Shown here: positions 52,441 through 61,583 of the stretch, piece by piece
How positions within the stretch are numbered: the first letter of the stretch is position 1
Layout: each line of letters starts with the position of its first letter
Source of the DNA: Gaetbulibacter_B jejuensis
GTDB taxonomy: Bacteria > Bacteroidota > Bacteroidia > Flavobacteriales > Flavobacteriaceae
Direction: 5' to 3'
NCBI RefSeq assembly: GCF_039524015.1
Contig: NZ_BAAAGF010000005.1
Span: forward strand, 186,001-250,000
DNA: 64,000 nt
Made by a program: the position numbers and the translations under genes
The notes under the pieces: model-generated
Databases searched by the model: none
What the model was told of the DNA's origin: nothing
Seen by the model: the letters and a program-made list of their open reading frames with translations, nothing else

Positions 52441-53244
52441 TTGAATTTCTTTAATAATCAGGTCCATTTTGTGTCATCCTTGAGGATTAAACTTGTTATT
52501 AGTATAATCATTGGAGTTTTTTTATCGTTTGTGATTATTTTTCTTGAACCTTTTAACACGAATGAATATAAATCTAGTTTTAGAACACTATTACTCATTG
52601 GATTTGGTTTTTTATTGTCTTTAGTTTATGTAATTCAAAGTGTTTTTGAAAACATCTGGTATCGTAGATTCAATAAAGTTTGGAAAGTCTATCATGAAAT
52701 AGTTTCTATATTAGTTTTTTTTGTTGTTTCGGGAAGTGTTATATTTCTGTATAACACTAAAGTTATCAATGGTTTAGATTATTCCATCGAAGCTCATTGG
52801 TGGTATTACAAAAATATTGTCTTTGTTTTTATTCCCATTCTTACACCACCATTATTTTACTTACGAAACAAATTAGGGGAACGTATTTTGCCTATAGATA
52901 AAAGTATAGTTATCGTAACAGGAGAAAACAAAAAAGATTTTCTAAAACTTGAAAAAAAGAAATTACTCTACATTAAAGCAGTTCAAAACTATATTGAGAT
53001 ATGTTTTTTAGAAAATGACACAAAAGTATCTACAAAAATGTTCAGACAGACGCTTTCTAACGCACACAAACAACTACCCTATTTAGAAAAATGTCATAGG
53101 TCTTATCTTTTGAATATAGGTAATATTAAAAAAATAAAAGGTAATTCTCAAAATGCAAAAGTATCTTTTAATAATGTTGAGCAAATGATACCACTTTCAA
53201 AAACATATTATAATAAAATAAAAAGTAAATTATTCATTGAGTAA
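52441..53244 (+). CDS. LytTR-family DNA-binding regulator with membrane domain
   Basis: 267 residues from a TTG start at 52441 (no ATG gives the usual short lead). Residues ~15-145 hold four hydrophobic segments. The C-terminal ~100 residues are a LytTR domain (KLLYIKAVQNYIEICFLEN, KMFRQTLSNAHKQLPYLEKCHRSYLLNIGNIKKI, MIPLSKTYYNKIKSKL). These membrane-LytTR proteins replace two-component pairs in Bacteroidota. It is divergent from the 51071 serine hydrolase gene, with 257 bp between, and could control it. Confidence 0.87.
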   Translation: MNFFNNQVHFVSSLRIKLVISIIIGVFLSFVIIFLEPFNTNEYKSSFRTLLLIGFGFLLSLVYVIQSVFENIWYRRFNKVWKVYHEIVSILVFFVVSGSVIFLYNTKVINGLDYSIEAHWWYYKNIVFVFIPILTPPLFYLRNKLGERILPIDKSIVIVTGENKKDFLKLEKKKLLYIKAVQNYIEICFLENDTKVSTKMFRQTLSNAHKQLPYLEKCHRSYLLNIGNIKKIKGNSQNAKVSFNNVEQMIPLSKTYYNKIKSKLFIE

Positions 53245-53349
53245 AAGCACAACCTATTCATTAATCAAAATAAGGCTCATTTCGTCACTTTTACTTGAAT
53301 AGCATACGGTTTGTTATTTTATTTGAAAATCAAATTTAAAACATCTGTT

Positions 53350-54054
53350 ATGTACGACTATCAAAAAACAAAAACCAAATTACTAACTATATCTTTAATT
53401 TTTATATCATTCTTTGGGTTTAGTCAATCAAAGGAAATTAACATCGAATTCATTGGTAACTGTGGATTGTATATGACTGATGGATTAACTAATATCTATA
53501 CTGATTTCCCATATAAATCTGGAGCACATAATTATATGGAGTTCGACGAATCTGAATTGGATAGTGTAAAAGAAAATTCTATATTTATTTTTACTCATAA
53601 ACACTCTGACCACTACTCAAAAAAGAACTTAAAAAAGATAATTAAAGAAAAAGGAGGAGAACAATTTGGAGTTTCTAACATTTCAGATTTAGAAAAATTG
53701 AATAATACAATAAATGATTTTGAGATTAAAGCATTTAAAACTGAACACAAAGTATTTGGAGTTTCATTTAAACACTATTCATTTTTAATATCTTGGCACG
53801 GTAAAAGGATATACTTATCTGGAGACACAACTAATCCTGAAACAATGGGGAAAGTTAAAAATATTGATTGGGCTTTTGTCCCTTATTGGATTTTAAACAA
53901 CGCAAAAGAACAGGGAATCTCAATTGATGTAAAAATGTATTTTATTTATCATTTGTACCCCGAGCAAATTCCAAGTGCGAAAGCACAATTGAAAGAGGTT
54001 GAGAACATGCATCCGTTAACAGATCAAGGAGAAATACTCACTCTAAAATATTAA
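53350..54054 (+). CDS. Exported MBL-fold metal-dependent hydrolase
   Basis: Start chosen at the ATG 53350, giving 234 residues and a signal peptide (LLTISLIFISFFGFSQS). The metallo-beta-lactamase fold shows FTHKHSDHYSKKNLKK (H-x-H-x-D-H), ETDHK-like FKTEHKVFG, and YLSGDTTNPE, which are metal ligands. The C-terminal His is in YHLYPEQIPSA. It is UlaG/RomA-like in size. The substrate is unknown. It has 105 bp upstream to LytTR and may be read through from it. Confidence 0.87.
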   Translation: MYDYQKTKTKLLTISLIFISFFGFSQSKEINIEFIGNCGLYMTDGLTNIYTDFPYKSGAHNYMEFDESELDSVKENSIFIFTHKHSDHYSKKNLKKIIKEKGGEQFGVSNISDLEKLNNTINDFEIKAFKTEHKVFGVSFKHYSFLISWHGKRIYLSGDTTNPETMGKVKNIDWAFVPYWILNNAKEQGISIDVKMYFIYHLYPEQIPSAKAQLKEVENMHPLTDQGEILTLKY

Positions 54055-54198
54055 ACTAAAAAAAATTGAGTTGGGATTAAATCTTTGAAAAACCAAATAA
54101 ACAACTTTCTAGAACCATCGTGGTTTTATTGTTGAAACCAAGATACGTCCAAGTTTGGATTCAGAAAAAATCATAAATTGGATATTTTTATTTATATC

Positions 54199-54474
54199 AT
54201 GAGAAATTTTTTAAAAATAATATTTTTTGTTTTTGGATTTGCTTTTATTTTTATCGCATATTCAAGTATTATGTTTTCCATCTCAAAGCTCTTATCTGAT
54301 TCTAATACTGTATTTTACACATTACTGATTCCCAACTTCTTTATAACTATGTTCACTATTATGAAAATGGATGAAACCCGTCATGAAAAGAAATCTATTA
54401 TAATTATTCTATCTATTATATTCCTGATATTAAATGTCAGATTTTTCTTGTTTAATTTTCATTATATTTTTTAA
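54199..54474 (+). CDS. Small hypothetical membrane protein
   Basis: 91 residues from the ATG at 54199 (a TTG at 54178 would add seven). Three hydrophobic segments (3-27, 36-55, 65-85) with KMDETRHEKKS between the second and third. I recognise no family. It is flanked by AT-rich DNA and a possible gene remnant, and coding status is supported only by the TM pattern and frame. Confidence 0.5.
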   Translation: MRNFLKIIFFVFGFAFIFIAYSSIMFSISKLLSDSNTVFYTLLIPNFFITMFTIMKMDETRHEKKSIIIILSIIFLILNVRFFLFNFHYIF

Positions 54475-54514
54475 CTGCTTTTAATAATATTTGTTATAAA
54501 AGCAAAAAACAAGA

Positions 54515-54607
54515 ACCTGTGTTACTGTCAACTCCAAAGCGAAAGAACTCGAAAAGCTATATAGAGCAGCCGAGTTTATTCCAGAATGCGCCAACTATTC
54601 AATTTAA
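54515..54607 (+). pseudogene. Possible 5' remnant of an SRAP/YedK-like gene
   Basis: The frame reads TCVTVNSKAKELEKLYRAAE then FIPECANYSI and a stop. The C-x-T-V-N-S-K-A-K-E-L-E-K-L pattern resembles the start of Bacteroidota SRAP (HMCES/YedK) proteins, whose Cys2 is catalytic, but the Met codon is ACC and the frame ends after ~30 codons. Local base composition is less AT-rich than the surrounding DNA. This is a weak call. Confidence 0.3.
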
Positions 54608-54686
54608 CTGCTTTTGATAAAGATAGTGTAGATAAACGAAGTTAATTTAATTAATTTTAACGGTATCAATCATTTTATAAAGCGTT

Positions 54687-55196
54687 ATGAAAGAGTTTGC
54701 TTATTCAGTTTATTTAAGCGAAATAGTTTTTCAGGTAAAAATTGCTCAACAAGCGGCAAGCCGTTTACCTGTCGATCCTGGGAATTTTGACCACATTGAA
54801 GTTTGGTGTTCAATTCAATCTATTCTTGGGGCAACTGCAAATGTTTCTAAAATACTTTGGCCCAGTTTAAAAAAAAGCCAAGGAAGAGGTGAAGAGTTAA
54901 GAAAACTGCTGGGTGTTGATGAAAACAGTGTTATTGCTGATAGAGGTATACGAAATCATTTTGAACATTATGACGAACGCATAGAACGTTTGTTTCAAGG
55001 CAAATCAAGTGTTAGTTTTATTGATCTAGCTTTCAACCCTTTTAAACCACAAAAGTGGGAAACGCCAAAATATTATCAAAGGGCGTATAATCAAGTTGAT
55101 AGAATAGTGACATTTCAAAACGAAACTCTTGATTTAAAAGAAGTTCTTATAGCTCTTGAAAGCATTAAAACAAAATGCAGTGCTTATGTCCTATAA
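54687..55196 (+). CDS. HEPN-motif protein, candidate RNase of the defence island
   Basis: 169 residues, mostly helical, no signal or TM segment. Residues 89-94 read RNHFEH, an exact R-(N/D/H)-x3-H motif of HEPN ribonucleases, preceded by VIADRGI and followed by YDERIERLF, a helix. The overall family is not recognised. HEPN proteins are toxins in many abortive-infection and toxin-antitoxin systems. It has its own start 122 bp upstream of hipB on the same strand, with no partner MNT gene beside it. Assignment as an active RNase is inference from the motif. Confidence 0.65.
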   Translation: MKEFAYSVYLSEIVFQVKIAQQAASRLPVDPGNFDHIEVWCSIQSILGATANVSKILWPSLKKSQGRGEELRKLLGVDENSVIADRGIRNHFEHYDERIERLFQGKSSVSFIDLAFNPFKPQKWETPKYYQRAYNQVDRIVTFQNETLDLKEVLIALESIKTKCSAYVL

Positions 55197-55256
55197 AGTT
55201 TATTGCTTTTGAAAAAGAAAGTGTTGAAATGAGAGTGTAACTTCAAATAATTAAAT

Positions 55257-55313
55257 AACCATTATATTGGTTTTTTTAAACTAAAAACACTATATTTGAC
55301 TGTTTTAATGGTT
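55257..55313 (+). promoter_or_regulatory. hipB promoter with flanking palindromic operator sites
   Basis: TTG (55267-55269) and TATATTTG (55291-55298), 21 bp apart, are an exact match to the Bacteroidota TTTG/TAnnTTTG promoter form. AACCATTATATTGGTT (55257-55272) is an almost perfect palindrome over the -33 box. Its half-site recurs inverted as TAATGGTT (55306-55313) at the expected transcription start. The leader before ATG 55318 is only about 10-15 nt. HipB-type repressors bind paired palindromes of similar layout over their own promoter, so these are probable operators. Confidence 0.7.
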
Positions 55314-55317
55314 TTTT

Positions 55318-55581
55318 ATGTTAGATATAGTTACAATAAAAGATGTAAAAGTAAAGTTAGGAGAAATTTGCAAACAACAACGTAAAATTCACGAATTATC
55401 ACGTGAAGATTTAGCTGATGCATTGGATGTTTCTAGAACAACTATTCAAAATTTTGAAAACGGTAATAATGCAACATTAGATACCGTATTGAAAATTACG
55501 AATCATTTTGACCTGTTAGAACCCCTTTATAAATCATTAAAGGATTTAGAAGATACTAATAATTTAAATTCATTGTATTAG
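55318..55581 (+). CDS. hipB: HipB-type XRE antitoxin/repressor
   Basis: 87 residues. Helix-turn-helix REDLADALDVSRTTIQNFENGNNATLDTVLKI occupies residues ~30-65. The C-terminal tail (EPLYKSLKDLEDTNNLNSLY) is short. It lies 1 bp before a HipA kinase gene, the standard order, so it should neutralise HipA and repress the operon. It is the first gene of an apparently continuous unit that includes a restriction system, and could then also act as a controller of that system. Confidence 0.88.
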   Translation: MLDIVTIKDVKVKLGEICKQQRKIHELSREDLADALDVSRTTIQNFENGNNATLDTVLKITNHFDLLEPLYKSLKDLEDTNNLNSLY

Positions 55582-55582
55582 T

Positions 55583-56851
55583 ATGTCTAAAAATAATATA
55601 ATAGAAGTCATAATATTTGGTCAAGAGATAGGAAAACTGGGCTATGATATAGACAAAAGAGCGTCCTATTTTCAATACAACCCAGACTTTTTAGAATCGA
55701 ACCAATACACGAATATATTTCCCTATATATTTAAGCGAATAAAACCAATACAGGTATTTAAAAAGTTTGAAGGAGAAACATTTAGGGGCTTACCACCAAT
55801 GATTGCCGATTCTTTACCTGATATGTTTGGTAACATTATCTTTAAGGAATGGTTTGAGACCAAAAATAAAGAATTCAAAAAAATAACCCCACTTGAGCAA
55901 TTAACCTATGTGTCCAATCGTGGTATGGGTGCTATAGAATACCATCCAACGGCTGAAATACCAAAATCATCAACAATTAATATTGATGAAATTGTTGAAG
56001 TATTGAATAAAGTGTTGGATTTAAAAAATGAAACGGCAGCAGAAGAATTGAACGATGCAGCACTGTTAAATATATTCAAAATAGGTACCTCTGCAGGAGG
56101 CGCACGTCCTAAAATTTTAATCTCTGAACATAAAAAGACAGGCAAAATTATTCCTGGAGATATTGAATATAGTGAAGACTATAGCCATTATTTGGTCAAA
56201 TTAAGTATGAATGAAGAATGGGGCTATAACAAAGAAAAGGTGGAATACGCCTACTATCTAATGGCTCAAGAGGCAGGAATCCAAATGATGCCTTCAAAAT
56301 TAATTGAAAACAAACACTTTGCAACCCTTCGTTACGATAGGCAAAATGGTGAAAAACAACATGTTCTAACAGCGACTGGTTTAACAGGATGGGATTTCAA
56401 AAAACCAGACAATGCTAGTTATGAAAACGTATTCAAATTAGCTTTAGATATTAAAGTACCCTACAAGGATATTCAAGAATTGTTCAAGCGGATGGTGTTT
56501 AATCTGGTTTTTGCGAACATCGATGATCACTTAAAGAACCACAGCTTTATATACGATAAAGAAACCAATGCTTGGGGTTTGGCACCAGCCTATGATTTAA
56601 CATATCCGTTAAATATTAATTTCAATTACAATAATATTTCTAGAGCGCTGTCTATAAACGATAAAAGAGCAGATATATCTTTAGAGGATATAATGACAAT
56701 TGCAGAGACTTATGCAATTAAAAATCCTAAAGGAATTATCAAAGAAGTGCAAACTGTAATAGATAGTTGGGATGCTATTACCAAAGATTTGGAGATCCCT
56801 GAAAAGGTGAGAAATGAAATTAAAAAAGAATTTACGAAACTAACAAACTAA
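55583..56851 (+). CDS. hipA: HipA-type serine/threonine kinase toxin
   Basis: 422 residues, full length. N-terminal couple-HipA domain (FGQEIGKLGYDIDKRASYFQY, FRGLPPMIADSLPDMFGN). The P-loop-like motif GTSAGGARPK lies at 168-177, where the Ser/Gly-rich loop controls autophosphorylation. The catalytic loop ANIDDHLKNHSFIYD is at ~311-325 and the DFG-equivalent LAPAYDLTYP follows. In Escherichia coli HipA phosphorylates GltX and induces growth arrest. All core residues appear intact. The stop is 5 bp before hsdM, so the toxin is linked to the R-M genes. Confidence 0.92.
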   Translation: MSKNNIIEVIIFGQEIGKLGYDIDKRASYFQYNPDFLESNQYTNIFPYIFKRIKPIQVFKKFEGETFRGLPPMIADSLPDMFGNIIFKEWFETKNKEFKKITPLEQLTYVSNRGMGAIEYHPTAEIPKSSTINIDEIVEVLNKVLDLKNETAAEELNDAALLNIFKIGTSAGGARPKILISEHKKTGKIIPGDIEYSEDYSHYLVKLSMNEEWGYNKEKVEYAYYLMAQEAGIQMMPSKLIENKHFATLRYDRQNGEKQHVLTATGLTGWDFKKPDNASYENVFKLALDIKVPYKDIQELFKRMVFNLVFANIDDHLKNHSFIYDKETNAWGLAPAYDLTYPLNINFNYNNISRALSINDKRADISLEDIMTIAETYAIKNPKGIIKEVQTVIDSWDAITKDLEIPEKVRNEIKKEFTKLTN

Positions 56852-56856
56852 TTAAA

Positions 56857-58506
56857 ATGTTAACAACCGAAATAAAAAATAAGGTACAGAATTTATGGGA
56901 TAGACTATGGGCTGGAGGTCTTGCTAACCCTATTACAGCTATAGAACAAATTTCGTATCTGCTTTTTATGAAAAGATTAGAGGTCTTTAATCCTAAAACT
57001 AAAAAAGAATTCAAATGGTCTACTTATCACGAATATGAGGGGGAGAAACTTGTCACTCAAGTTAAAGATAAAGTGTTTGAATATATCAAACATGAATTGG
57101 CTGAAAAGGATGAACCTTTTGCGAAAGCCATGAAAGACTCGGTGTTTTTAATTAATACACCCTCTTTATTAAAGGATGCAATTGAATTTATTGATTCAAT
57201 TTATAAAGAAATTGAAAAACAAGAAAAAAATAACAACCAATATTTTCAGGATATACAGGGTGATGTCTATGAGTATCTTTTAAGGCATACAAGTGAAGCA
57301 GGTAAAAATGGACAATTTAGAACGCCTCGTCACATCATTCAAATGATGGCAGAAATATTAGATCCAGATACAGACGGTAAAATTTGTGATTTAGCCTGTG
57401 GTTCAGCTGGATTTTTAGTTGGTGCTTATCAATACATAATAACGAAATACTCAAAGAAAAAAGTAAAAGACGAAAATGGTCTTGAAAAAGGAATTGATGG
57501 TACAAACTTAAGTAATAACCAGAAAAATGATTTAAAGAAAAACATTTTTTACGGATTTGATGTAGACCAAACAATGGTAAGAATAGGAATGATGAATATG
57601 ATGATGCATGGTATTACCCATCCTAACATAACACATTTGGATACTCTATCCACTAGGTATGAAAAATTTGAACAAGAACAAAACATTGATAATATTCATA
57701 ATGAGGTTATAATTAAAGGTAGTGTAAAAATTCTTAAGACATCTGAAGCGGATAAGAGTTCTAAAAATAATGACGATAGTTCGTCAGAAAAGTACAAGTA
57801 TATACTAGCAAACCCGCCATTTACTGGAAAAATTAACAGTGAAACTGTATCAGATAATTTAGATAGGATATATCCAATTACAGAGAATAAGAAAACACAG
57901 AAGAAAGGTAGACAAAAAACGGTGCAATCAGAACTTCTATTTTTAGAAAGAATGATTTATATGTTAGAAGTTGGAGGTAGAGCATGTGTAATTGTTCCTG
58001 AAGGACTTTTGTTTAATTCATCATCATACCATGTTAAAACTAGAAAGATGTTGATGCAAGATTGTGATTTGCAGGGTGTAATTTCACTGCCTGGTGGTGT
58101 TTTTCAACCATATACAGGAGTAAAAACGTCTATATTAATTTTTGAAAAAAGAAAATTAAGAAGCGATGTGTTTCAGGATACTCATGTTTGGTTTTATGAA
58201 ATGAAATCTGATGGGTATTCTTTAGATACTAATCGAAAAAAATTGAAAGAAAACCCATTACCTAAAACCATTAATAATTGGAGAAACAGATTCAAAAGGA
58301 ATCAAAGCAATAGAAAATTACAACATTTTTCAATTCCATTTAATGAAATAGAGAGTAATAAGTTTGAAATTAATTTTAATAAATATAAAAAATTTGAATA
58401 CGAGGCTGAAGAGTACCGCTTGCCAAAGGATATTATTGAAGAACTCGTTGTTTTGGAAGACGAGATTATTAAAAGCCTAAACAATTTGGATTATGAAAAA
58501 ATATAA
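56857..58506 (+). CDS. hsdM: Type I restriction-modification DNA methyltransferase subunit
   Basis: 549 residues. The HsdM N-terminal helical domain (NKVQNLWDRLWAGGLANPITAIEQISYLLFMKRLE) precedes the N6-adenine methyltransferase fold: AdoMet motif I DLACGSAG at 178-185 (usually DPACGSGG) and the catalytic NPPF at ~318-321. It modifies adenine in the HsdS-defined site. The C-terminal end (YRLPKDIIEELVVLEDEI) is typical of the HsdS contact. It overlaps hsdS by 14 bp. It is 5 bp after hipA with no visible promoter between them. Confidence 0.93.
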   Translation: MLTTEIKNKVQNLWDRLWAGGLANPITAIEQISYLLFMKRLEVFNPKTKKEFKWSTYHEYEGEKLVTQVKDKVFEYIKHELAEKDEPFAKAMKDSVFLINTPSLLKDAIEFIDSIYKEIEKQEKNNNQYFQDIQGDVYEYLLRHTSEAGKNGQFRTPRHIIQMMAEILDPDTDGKICDLACGSAGFLVGAYQYIITKYSKKKVKDENGLEKGIDGTNLSNNQKNDLKKNIFYGFDVDQTMVRIGMMNMMMHGITHPNITHLDTLSTRYEKFEQEQNIDNIHNEVIIKGSVKILKTSEADKSSKNNDDSSSEKYKYILANPPFTGKINSETVSDNLDRIYPITENKKTQKKGRQKTVQSELLFLERMIYMLEVGGRACVIVPEGLLFNSSSYHVKTRKMLMQDCDLQGVISLPGGVFQPYTGVKTSILIFEKRKLRSDVFQDTHVWFYEMKSDGYSLDTNRKKLKENPLPKTINNWRNRFKRNQSNRKLQHFSIPFNEIESNKFEINFNKYKKFEYEAEEYRLPKDIIEELVVLEDEIIKSLNNLDYEKI

Positions 58507-59917
58507 ACTCACTGATATTTTTGAGATTCAAATTGGCAAAACACCTAGCAGGTCAAATAAGTATTACTGGGGTGATGGAAGTCAGTGGTTATCTATAAAA
58601 GATTTGAATAATTTAGAAGAAGGTAAATACATAGCTAAATCAAAAGAAAGTATAACTAATGCTGCCATATCAGACACAAATATTAAAATAGTTCCTCCAG
58701 GAACATTACTTTATAGCTTTAAATTGAGTATTGGAAAGGTAGCTATTACTAAAAACTCAATTTATACTAATGAAGCAATAGCAGCTTTCTTACCAAAAAA
58801 GAATGTCAATGTAAATATTGATTATCTATTCTATTTATTAAAAAGTACTGATGTTAGCAAACTAGCTCATGATGCTGCCAAAGGGAAATCACTTAACAAG
58901 CGAACGCTAGAAAAGATAGTTATTTCGCTACCATCTTATGAGGTACAAAGAAAAAAAGCCGATTTACTTAATCAAGTTCAAAATTCAATTAATAACAGAT
59001 TAAAAACTATAGAATTATTAGAAGAATATTTCAAATCAGTTTTTCTTGAAATGTTTGGTGATCCAATTATAGATAACAAAGGAATAGGAAAGAAACCTTT
59101 ATCCTTTTTTGGAGAATGGAAAAGTGGTGGAACTCCTCCTCGATCTGAAGAAAAATATTTTAAAGGTGATATACCTTGGTTTTCTTCAGGCGAGTTAAAT
59201 CATACATATATCTATGATAGCAAAGAGCATATTACGGATGAGGCTATTGAAAAAACTAGCGCTCAAAAAATAGATAAAGGCAGTCTGTTGTTAGGGATGT
59301 ATGATACCGCTGCATTGAAAGCTAGCATTACTACAGTTGATTGTTCATGTAACCAGGCCGTAGCTTTTGCTAAATTAAATGAAAAAGTTTGTGTACCAAT
59401 TTTTATTTATTACAACATAATTTTTGGGAGAGACTTTTTTTTAAATAGAAGAGAAGGCGCGAAACAAAAAAACCTTAATCTAACCAAAATTAAAGAAACA
59501 GAAGTACTATACCCTAAAATATCAGAACAGCTAAAGTTTGTTGAAAAATTTGATTTATTTCAAAATCAATTAAGCAATTATCGAAAGTCTCTATCTCTCC
59601 TTCAAGAGCTATTTCAATCATTACTATACCAAACGTTTAATCAAATAGATAAAAAAGAAGATGAAATAGATATTTTATTAAATGATGAATTTGAGTTAGA
59701 GAGGCTTCTGGAGGAAATAAAAAATGCAAATGAAATTGAAACAACAACTCAATATGATATTTTAAAAGATAGATTGTTTCAGGTACTTGAACGGACAGAA
59801 GAAAGAAATTTAGAAAATATGGATTTTAAAAAAGGGATTGTTCAAGTTTTAGATAAAAGCAATGTCAAATTAGAATATAATAAGCTTTATAAATTAAATA
59901 ATAATGAAGTTAGTTAG
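58493..59917 (+). CDS. hsdS: Type I restriction specificity subunit
   Basis: 474 residues with two target-recognition domains. TRD1 (residues 1-~165) ends in the central coiled region (SYEVQRKKADLLNQVQNSINNRLKTIELLEEYF). TRD2 runs from ~190 (GKKPLSFFGEWKSGGTPPRSEEKYF) to ~360, with a second coiled spacer (YPKISEQLKFVEKFDLFQNQLSNY). A ~90-residue extra C-terminal helical tail (QIDKKEDEIDILLND, LLEEIKNANEIETTTQYDILKDRL) is longer than usual and may contact the ATPase partner; that is inference. The gene overlaps hsdM and the ATPase gene by 14 bp each. Confidence 0.9.
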   Translation: MKKYKLTDIFEIQIGKTPSRSNKYYWGDGSQWLSIKDLNNLEEGKYIAKSKESITNAAISDTNIKIVPPGTLLYSFKLSIGKVAITKNSIYTNEAIAAFLPKKNVNVNIDYLFYLLKSTDVSKLAHDAAKGKSLNKRTLEKIVISLPSYEVQRKKADLLNQVQNSINNRLKTIELLEEYFKSVFLEMFGDPIIDNKGIGKKPLSFFGEWKSGGTPPRSEEKYFKGDIPWFSSGELNHTYIYDSKEHITDEAIEKTSAQKIDKGSLLLGMYDTAALKASITTVDCSCNQAVAFAKLNEKVCVPIFIYYNIIFGRDFFLNRREGAKQKNLNLTKIKETEVLYPKISEQLKFVEKFDLFQNQLSNYRKSLSLLQELFQSLLYQTFNQIDKKEDEIDILLNDEFELERLLEEIKNANEIETTTQYDILKDRLFQVLERTEERNLENMDFKKGIVQVLDKSNVKLEYNKLYKLNNNEVS

Positions 59918-61583
59918 ATTTAAATTATACTCTAAATTTAGAAGTCTTCCTAAAGATTTTGAGCTCATATTTAGAAATGAACGCGATTTAGAGATTAGTA
60001 AACTTAATGAGTTTCATCCATATTGCTTTGCGGGCTTGAATGGTAGTGGTAAGTCCAATGTACTTGAGGCATTATCTCTAATTTTCTTCTATTTGGAATG
60101 CTCATTTTCAAAATATCTTCCAGATAAATTTAAAGATTCATTTGAAAAAAAAGATTTTCCATTTGGTTTCGATCTGGAATATTTAATTTTCTTAAAATCG
60201 AATAGTTCACCTATTAATATTCGAATAATTAAACCTGAAAATAGACCAGTTGAGTTTTATAGAAAATCTGAAGAAGACAAACAGATAATTAAAGTAAGTA
60301 CAATACCAATAAGAGAGGGAATAAACAAAAAGAATGCAGTTGCAAAGCAATATTTGCCAGATATTATTATAGGTTACTCTTCTGGTGAAAATGAAATATT
60401 GAGCTTACCTTTTTATAAAACTAAATTTGCACATTTTGATAATTATATGCAGTCATTAATGAATGATGAAGTTTATGATGGTAATCCATTAACAAGCCTC
60501 GTGTATATAGATTATAGTATGAGTCAAGCAGTTTTGTTAGCTAATTTTTTAATGAACAATCAAGATGATGATAATGATATTTTGTTTTCTATTAAGAAGG
60601 AATTGAATATTGAAAAACTTCACAGTTTCAGAATAGTTATAAAAGATTTTGAGGTTAAATCTAAAATTGTAAGCTCTAGAAAAAAACCAAAATTCTTATT
60701 ATCTCAACTAAAGGATAAGAAATCATCTTTAATAGATAAATTAACTGCTTGTTCAACATGTTCATATCAAAATGGAAATGAATTAATTTTAGATTATTTT
60801 GTTAACTCTTCAACATCAAAAGCCTTTCAAAGACATTTTGATAACCCTTATCACCTTTTTAAAGAGCTACAAACATTGTCGGAGCTTAATCTACATTTTG
60901 TAGAAGATGAAATTAAAAATGAAATTTATGAGACAGACAGTATGTATGTTTCAGAGAAGCTTCCAAGACCAAAAGGAGAAGAATTGGCTTTTTATTTCAA
61001 TAATTTTTTGATAAAGAAAAAGGATGTTGAGAAACCTATGCTGGTAAAAAATTTATCTGATGGAGAACATCAATTTTTACACACTATTGGAATATGTTTA
61101 ATGCTTAAAGATAAGACAGCTCTTTTACTTTTAGATGAACCCGAAACACACTTCAATCCTGATTGGCGATCCAAATTTGTTAGTATTCTTAAAGACAGTT
61201 TAGAGAGAGGTAAGAGTAATAACTTGTTAAGGGATATTTTAATCACATCTCATTCACCTTTTATAATATCTGATTGTTTTCCTGACAAAGTAATTGTGTT
61301 TGAAAAAGGAGAGAAACCATTAAATGCAGTGGATATGAAATTCAACACTTTTGGCACATCTGTTAACATAGTACTTGAAGAAATATTTAATAAGAAAGAG
61401 AGTATCCCCGATTATTCATTATCTGAATTAAATAAAATAAGAGGAAGAAATTTCGAATCTTTAGAAGATATTCAAAAAGCTAAACAAGATGCGAGAAAGC
61501 TAGGAGAGTCGCCAGAAAAGGTATTTTTGTTTAGGGATTTAATATTAGCAGAAGAAAAAATAAAAAACAAGAAAAATGATTAA
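59904..61583 (+). CDS. ABC-type AAA ATPase associated with type I restriction (PtuA/Septu-like)
   Basis: 559 residues. Walker A GLNGSGKSN at 44-52, an ABC-type signature LSDGEHQFL (~382-390), Walker B ALLLLDEPETHFNPD (~404-418) and the H-loop TSHSPFIISD (~446). There is no coiled-coil arm of SbcC length and no Toprim domain at the C-terminus, unlike OLD nucleases. The same type is known as a restriction-system-associated AAA ATPase, and together with an HNH protein resembles Septu PtuA. It overlaps hsdS (14 bp) and the HNH gene (8 bp), so the stoichiometry is likely fixed. The sensing role is inferred. Confidence 0.85.
   Translation: MKLVRFKLYSKFRSLPKDFELIFRNERDLEISKLNEFHPYCFAGLNGSGKSNVLEALSLIFFYLECSFSKYLPDKFKDSFEKKDFPFGFDLEYLIFLKSNSSPINIRIIKPENRPVEFYRKSEEDKQIIKVSTIPIREGINKKNAVAKQYLPDIIIGYSSGENEILSLPFYKTKFAHFDNYMQSLMNDEVYDGNPLTSLVYIDYSMSQAVLLANFLMNNQDDDNDILFSIKKELNIEKLHSFRIVIKDFEVKSKIVSSRKKPKFLLSQLKDKKSSLIDKLTACSTCSYQNGNELILDYFVNSSTSKAFQRHFDNPYHLFKELQTLSELNLHFVEDEIKNEIYETDSMYVSEKLPRPKGEELAFYFNNFLIKKKDVEKPMLVKNLSDGEHQFLHTIGICLMLKDKTALLLLDEPETHFNPDWRSKFVSILKDSLERGKSNNLLRDILITSHSPFIISDCFPDKVIVFEKGEKPLNAVDMKFNTFGTSVNIVLEEIFNKKESIPDYSLSELNKIRGRNFESLEDIQKAKQDARKLGESPEKVFLFRDLILAEEKIKNKKND

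Noticed and set aside
54687..55196. HEPN gene as antitoxin partner of hipBA
   Set aside because: It is 122 bp upstream, in front of the separate hipB promoter, and HipB is already the expected antitoxin; a link is possible but not supported.
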